Assembly (NCBI RefSeq): GCF_000179775.1 | Contig: NZ_AEEB01000017.1 | Location: forward strand, 496,001-560,000 | Length of the DNA stretch: 64,000 nt | Direction of reading: 5' to 3' | DNA from: Ahrensia sp. R2A130 | Lineage (GTDB): Bacteria; Pseudomonadota; Alphaproteobacteria; Rhizobiales; Rhizobiaceae | In this document: one piece after another, positions 61,005 to 64,000 of the stretch | Position numbering within the stretch: the first letter of the stretch is position 1 | Layout: the number at the start of each line of letters is the position of its first letter | Made by a program: the position numbers and the translations under genes | The notes under the pieces: model-generated | Told to the model about the DNA's origin: nothing | What the model saw: the letters and a program-made list of their open reading frames with translations, nothing else | The model's database searches: none

Positions 61005-63106
61005 CGCCCTTCACGCGCCCACATACCCGCCATCGCCAGCAGCAAAATCGCAAGGCCAAGAAAGCCAGCCAACAATGGAATTTGCGATACGCCAATGAGC
61101 CGCGTGGCATCCGTTGTCCGCAAGCCGATCCAGCCATTGCCGCTGGTTGCAGAGTTGCCGCGCACGGGAATGATGTTGGGAAGCGCCGAAGCAGACCCAT
61201 CGCGCGCCATACGAAGCACATTCCCACCAGTGGAGTTAGCCACCGGTTCCAGCAGGCTGGCGGTGGATACGATGTCGGAATATTCGCGCGGGTTAACAGG
61301 CCCGACATGGGTCAGTGCCGTCAAATCACCGTTGGCGAGACGATAGAGGCCTAGAGTAGGTGCTTCGTAAGACGCTGCAAATTTGCCGTCGCCTTGCGGC
61401 TCAAACGCCAATTCAATCACATCACCGGAAGGTGTTATGAGCGTCAGCGGGCCTGGTTCATCGCCCATGGTCTGGCGTTCAACGGTGATGCGATTGCCAT
61501 TGGCTTCAGCTCTCAACGCCTCTTCGTCGAGCTCCGGCTCTTTCATGAGCCAATGGCCCAAACGGCGCAGTAATTGGCTGTGCGGTCCACCGCCTTCGAA
61601 CCCGCGCGCCCATAGCCAGACATGGTCCGACATCAGCATCGCGATGCGGCCGTCACCGGGTCGGTCCAACACCAGCAACGGCTGATCGTTCGGCCCGTTC
61701 ATAACGGTGCTGCCGCGGTTTGCTGTGCCGTCAATCTGGCGGAACCAACGGCTCCAGTCGGGGTCGGCAGCATCGCCTTCAGCGCCTAGCGCTGGCAGAC
61801 CGGGAAGAGAGTTCGTCACCGGATGGCGGCGCCCTTCATCAGACACGAGCGGCTTGAACGGTCCGGTTGTGACATTGCCTGTGGGGCGCACCGGCATGAC
61901 GCGGGAGAGGGGGGTCGTGTCGAGGCTTGCAGGACCAGAGTGTTCCGGCCCGGCAGCCACCAAAATGGCCCCGCCTTCTTCGAGATAACGCGCGATATTA
62001 TCGAAATAGAGCACCGGCAGAACGCCACGTCGCTGGTAGCGGTCAAAGATGATGAGATCGAATTCATCGATCTTTTCGATGAACAACTCCCGCGTTGGAA
62101 AAGCGATCAGCGATAGCTGATTGATCGGTGTACCATCCTGCTTTTCCGGCGGGCGCAAAATGGTGAAATGGACAAGATCGACCGAAGCATCCGACTTCAA
62201 CAGGTTGCGCCATGTGCGTTCACCGGCATGGGGTTCGCCGGAAACCAGCAAGACTCGCAGGTTTTCGCGGATGCCATCCAGCACAGTAAATGCGCGGTTG
62301 TTCACCGTAGTGATTTCATCATCGACGCTTTCGGCTTCCAGTTCAATAACGTTCTTGCCGCCGTGGGGAACATCGAAAAACAGGCTGAAATCCTGGCCGG
62401 AAACGATACGCTCGGTGGTCACCAATTCGCCGTCGATGGACAAGCGGATTTCAAGTTGGCTAAGCGCAGGGTCAATGTTCGTATCATCAACACGAAACGT
62501 GAGTTCTTGGCTTTGACCGACTATGCCAAAGCGTGGTGCCTTGACGATTTGAAGGCGGCGGTCGCGATCATCTTCGCTGCCAGAAAGTAGCGCGTGAACG
62601 GGGGCATTGAAGCTTAGCTCTTCCCTGGATTCTGGAACGTCATGAACCTGACCATCCGTCAACAATATCGCGCCACCAACCTGTTCTGGCGGTACATCGC
62701 CAAGGGCTGCTTGTAGCGTTGAGAACAAAGCCGATGATGCGTCGCCAGTCTCCGCACCACCATTTTTTGCAACGACTTCCCGCAGTTCAAACTGCGGCAT
62801 ACGGTCGATCAACGCTTTCACGGCAGCACGTGTCGCCTCGGTTTGCGTGTCACGATCATCGAATTTTTGGCTGTCGGTTTCGTCCACCACAACAGCGACT
62901 ACGGTTTTTAATTGCTCCCGGTCTTCCCGCAGCAGAGATGGGTTCAGCAGTGCGAGCGCCAACAACACCCAAGCACCGGCGCGCATCCACGCGCCGCGCA
63001 AACCGCGCAAAATTCCGTAGGCAACCAGAAATCCGGCCACCACTGCCAATCCAATAATGATGGGCAGCGGGAAAAGGGGAGCTAGATCGATGGACCAGGC
63101 GTTCAT
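61001..63106 (-). CDS. Large membrane protein with VWA-like/glutamine-amidotransferase-like domain
   Basis: 701 residues. The N-terminus holds two transmembrane helices (PLFPLPIIIGLAVVAGFLVAYGIL and AWVLLALALLNPSLL), a periplasmic body with a VWA-like segment (TVVAVVVDETDSQKF, GGAILLTDGQVHDVP) and a class-I glutamine-amidotransferase-like fold (LRVLLVSGEPHAGERTWRNLLK, NIARYLEEGGAILVAAGPEHSG), then a final helix (LLAGFLGLAILLLAMAGMW) near the C-terminus. This is the 'DUF1355/glutamine amidotransferase' protein of the MoxR-DUF58-BatA-DUF4159 cluster in alphaproteobacteria. Function unknown. It overlaps the next gene upstream by 4 nt. Confidence 0.8.
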   Translation of the reverse strand: MNAWSIDLAPLFPLPIIIGLAVVAGFLVAYGILRGLRGAWMRAGAWVLLALALLNPSLLREDREQLKTVVAVVVDETDSQKFDDRDTQTEATRAAVKALIDRMPQFELREVVAKNGGAETGDASSALFSTLQAALGDVPPEQVGGAILLTDGQVHDVPESREELSFNAPVHALLSGSEDDRDRRLQIVKAPRFGIVGQSQELTFRVDDTNIDPALSQLEIRLSIDGELVTTERIVSGQDFSLFFDVPHGGKNVIELEAESVDDEITTVNNRAFTVLDGIRENLRVLLVSGEPHAGERTWRNLLKSDASVDLVHFTILRPPEKQDGTPINQLSLIAFPTRELFIEKIDEFDLIIFDRYQRRGVLPVLYFDNIARYLEEGGAILVAAGPEHSGPASLDTTPLSRVMPVRPTGNVTTGPFKPLVSDEGRRHPVTNSLPGLPALGAEGDAADPDWSRWFRQIDGTANRGSTVMNGPNDQPLLVLDRPGDGRIAMLMSDHVWLWARGFEGGGPHSQLLRRLGHWLMKEPELDEEALRAEANGNRITVERQTMGDEPGPLTLITPSGDVIELAFEPQGDGKFAASYEAPTLGLYRLANGDLTALTHVGPVNPREYSDIVSTASLLEPVANSTGGNVLRMARDGSASALPNIIPVRGNSATSGNGWIGLRTTDATRLIGVSQIPLLAGFLGLAILLLAMAGMWAREGR

Positions 63107-64000
63107 TGGCCAAGCCTTTCCAGGAGCGCTGGAATATGGACCTGATCGGATTTGTAGTTACCGGTCAGTGTATACATCACGATGTTTGCGCCGGTGCGGT
63201 AGGCATAGACGCGTTGAGTGGGATTAGGCGGCACGATGGGTAGGCTAGGCGAGCGGTCAGCTTCAATTGCCCATGCGCCAGCGAGGTCGTTCGACGTGAT
63301 CATTACGGACGAGACGCCATCACCGGCTCTCGCTGGTCGTTCGGCATCATCCTCACCGGTCGCCTGTGTTTCCACCCAAAGTGGTCCGTCTAGATAACGG
63401 CCGGGGAACACATTGAGCAGGTAAAAAGCGCGGGTGAGAACATGATTTTCAGGCACCGGCTCCAGCGGCGGAATGTCGAGGGTCGACAATATTTGCCGCA
63501 GTTTTTGGGTTTGCGGCGTCACTGCACCGTTTCCAAATCCGCCGGAAAGCTGGTCCCGCGTGTCGAACAGCACACTGCCGCCGCGCTTCATGAAGGTATC
63601 GATCCGCGCCATGGTGGCTTCATTCGGAACAGCCGCATCTTCCGAAATTGGCCAATAGAGCAATGGGAAGAAAGCCAGCTCATCAGTTTCGATATTCACG
63701 CCAACCGGCTCGCCTGGTTCCAGCGATGTTCGGCTGGAAATGAACTGTGTAAGGCCGAGCAACCCTTTTTGGGAAAGGCGGTCCAATGCATCATCGCCAG
63801 TTTGCACATAGGCGAGGCGGGTTCGAAGAGTATTTTCGAAATCAAAGCTGTCTTCCTGTGCAAGGCCCGGCGTCGGGTTTGAAACAAAAAACACAAGTAC
63901 AAGCGCTGCTGCGCCCATTGAGCGTGTCTTTGGCATACGGCGAAGCGCTCCCCCCATCCATAGTACGGCGAGGCAGTCGAGCGTTAGCAAAATGATAGCG
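63103..64000 (-). CDS. DUF4159 (BatA-linked) protein, C-terminal part, cut by window edge
   Basis: The reading frame is open to 64000. The visible 299 codons start inside a transmembrane helix (AIILLTLDCLAVLWMGGA), followed by a second helix and signal-like segment, and then the DUF4159 domain: RTRLAYVQTGDDALDRLSQKGLLGLTQFISSRTSLEPGEPVGVNIETDELAFFPLLYWPI, FMKRGGSVLFDTRD and NIVMYTLTGNYKSDQVHIPALLERLGQ. Full-length relatives are ~900 residues with N-terminal BatA helices, so two-thirds lie outside. It overlaps the 701-aa gene downstream by four bases. Confidence 0.85.
   Translation of the reverse strand, partial: AIILLTLDCLAVLWMGGALRRMPKTRSMGAAALVLVFFVSNPTPGLAQEDSFDFENTLRTRLAYVQTGDDALDRLSQKGLLGLTQFISSRTSLEPGEPVGVNIETDELAFFPLLYWPISEDAAVPNEATMARIDTFMKRGGSVLFDTRDQLSGGFGNGAVTPQTQKLRQILSTLDIPPLEPVPENHVLTRAFYLLNVFPGRYLDGPLWVETQATGEDDAERPARAGDGVSSVMITSNDLAGAWAIEADRSPSLPIVPPNPTQRVYAYRTGANIVMYTLTGNYKSDQVHIPALLERLGQ

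Noticed and set aside
1..64000. CRISPR arrays, prophages or transposases
   Set aside because: No regularly spaced repeats, phage structural genes, integrases or transposase motifs were seen. The only traces of mobility are the tRNA-Ser repeat and AT-rich patches.

Overview
This 64 kb window reads as chromosome of an alphaproteobacterium, most likely of the Hyphomicrobiales (Rhizobiales) group. The indications are a Brucella-Omp2-type porin (42987-44057), a long UvrB with extra N- and C-terminal tails, frequent 4-nt ATGA gene overlaps, an AMP-ligase/LivFGMH transporter operon and a GC-rich codon style. Two or three AT-rich islands interrupt it (about 11.45-13.14 kb, 26.1-27.5 kb and short intergenic stretches). 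Genus is not determinable from sequence reading alone.

Layout. 0-6 kb: edge of an EamA-type transporter, a solitary form-II CoxL-like molybdopterin subunit, then a TPP-riboswitch-controlled thiM-thiE-thiD operon that ends with a TRAP solute-binding protein. 6-10.1 kb (minus strand): MFS transporter, family-4-like uracil-DNA glycosylase with an EEP-family membrane nuclease/phosphatase, dodecin and a Cys-rich small protein. 10.1-13.1 kb: an odd island with a GC-rich, hairpin-dense stretch without convincing genes, a decayed second dodecin copy, a bidirectional terminator and an AT-rich orphan membrane protein. 13-19.4 kb: uvrB, two tandem paralogous small secreted peptides, a Tat-exported CxxC protein, DUF2147, PcaD-like and epoxide-hydrolase-like alpha/beta hydrolases.

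19.4-36.8 kb is a catabolic region for CoA-activated acids. A minus-strand operon encodes a branched-chain-amino-acid-type ABC importer (LivHMGF plus binding protein) together with an acyl-CoA synthetase. Behind a frameshifted methyltransferase lie two divergent operons: an acyl-CoA dehydrogenase with a MAPEG protein and, separately, an NADPH:quinone-reductase-like protein on the minus strand; SDR, MaoC hydratase, SDR, APH-like kinase, SDR and two acyl-CoA dehydrogenases on the plus strand. The divergent promoter carries an ACGT-repeat palindrome that looks like an operator. The ETF-ubiquinone oxidoreductase at 39.0-40.7 kb would take electrons from the three acyl-CoA dehydrogenases. In between sit otsB-otsA for trehalose synthesis.

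41-64 kb: phosphoglycolate-phosphatase-like HAD enzyme, tRNA-Ser(GCT) followed 118 nt later by a 21-nt copy of its 3' end (an att-like scar), an Omp2-type porin, an unusual operon of a giant repeat protein with an OmpA domain, a 34-aa membrane peptide and a NuoE-tail-like HhH protein, a PG-binding repeat protein, another acyl-CoA ligase, a leuA-hydrolase-phosphagen (arginine) kinase operon, an L,D-transpeptidase, a metallophosphoesterase, glutathionyl-hydroquinone reductase, a GNAT, and two envelope proteins of a MoxR/BatA/DUF4159-type cluster running off the right edge.

The most noteworthy items are the bacterial phosphagen kinase, the riboswitch that appears to bury its own ribosome-binding site, the hairpin-rich possible RNA locus beside a dodecin pseudogene, the repeat-OmpA triad, and the APH kinase in an acyl-CoA degradation operon, which suggests a 4-hydroxyacyl-CoA phosphorylation route. 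All functional statements come from motif and family recognition by eye; no database search was run.
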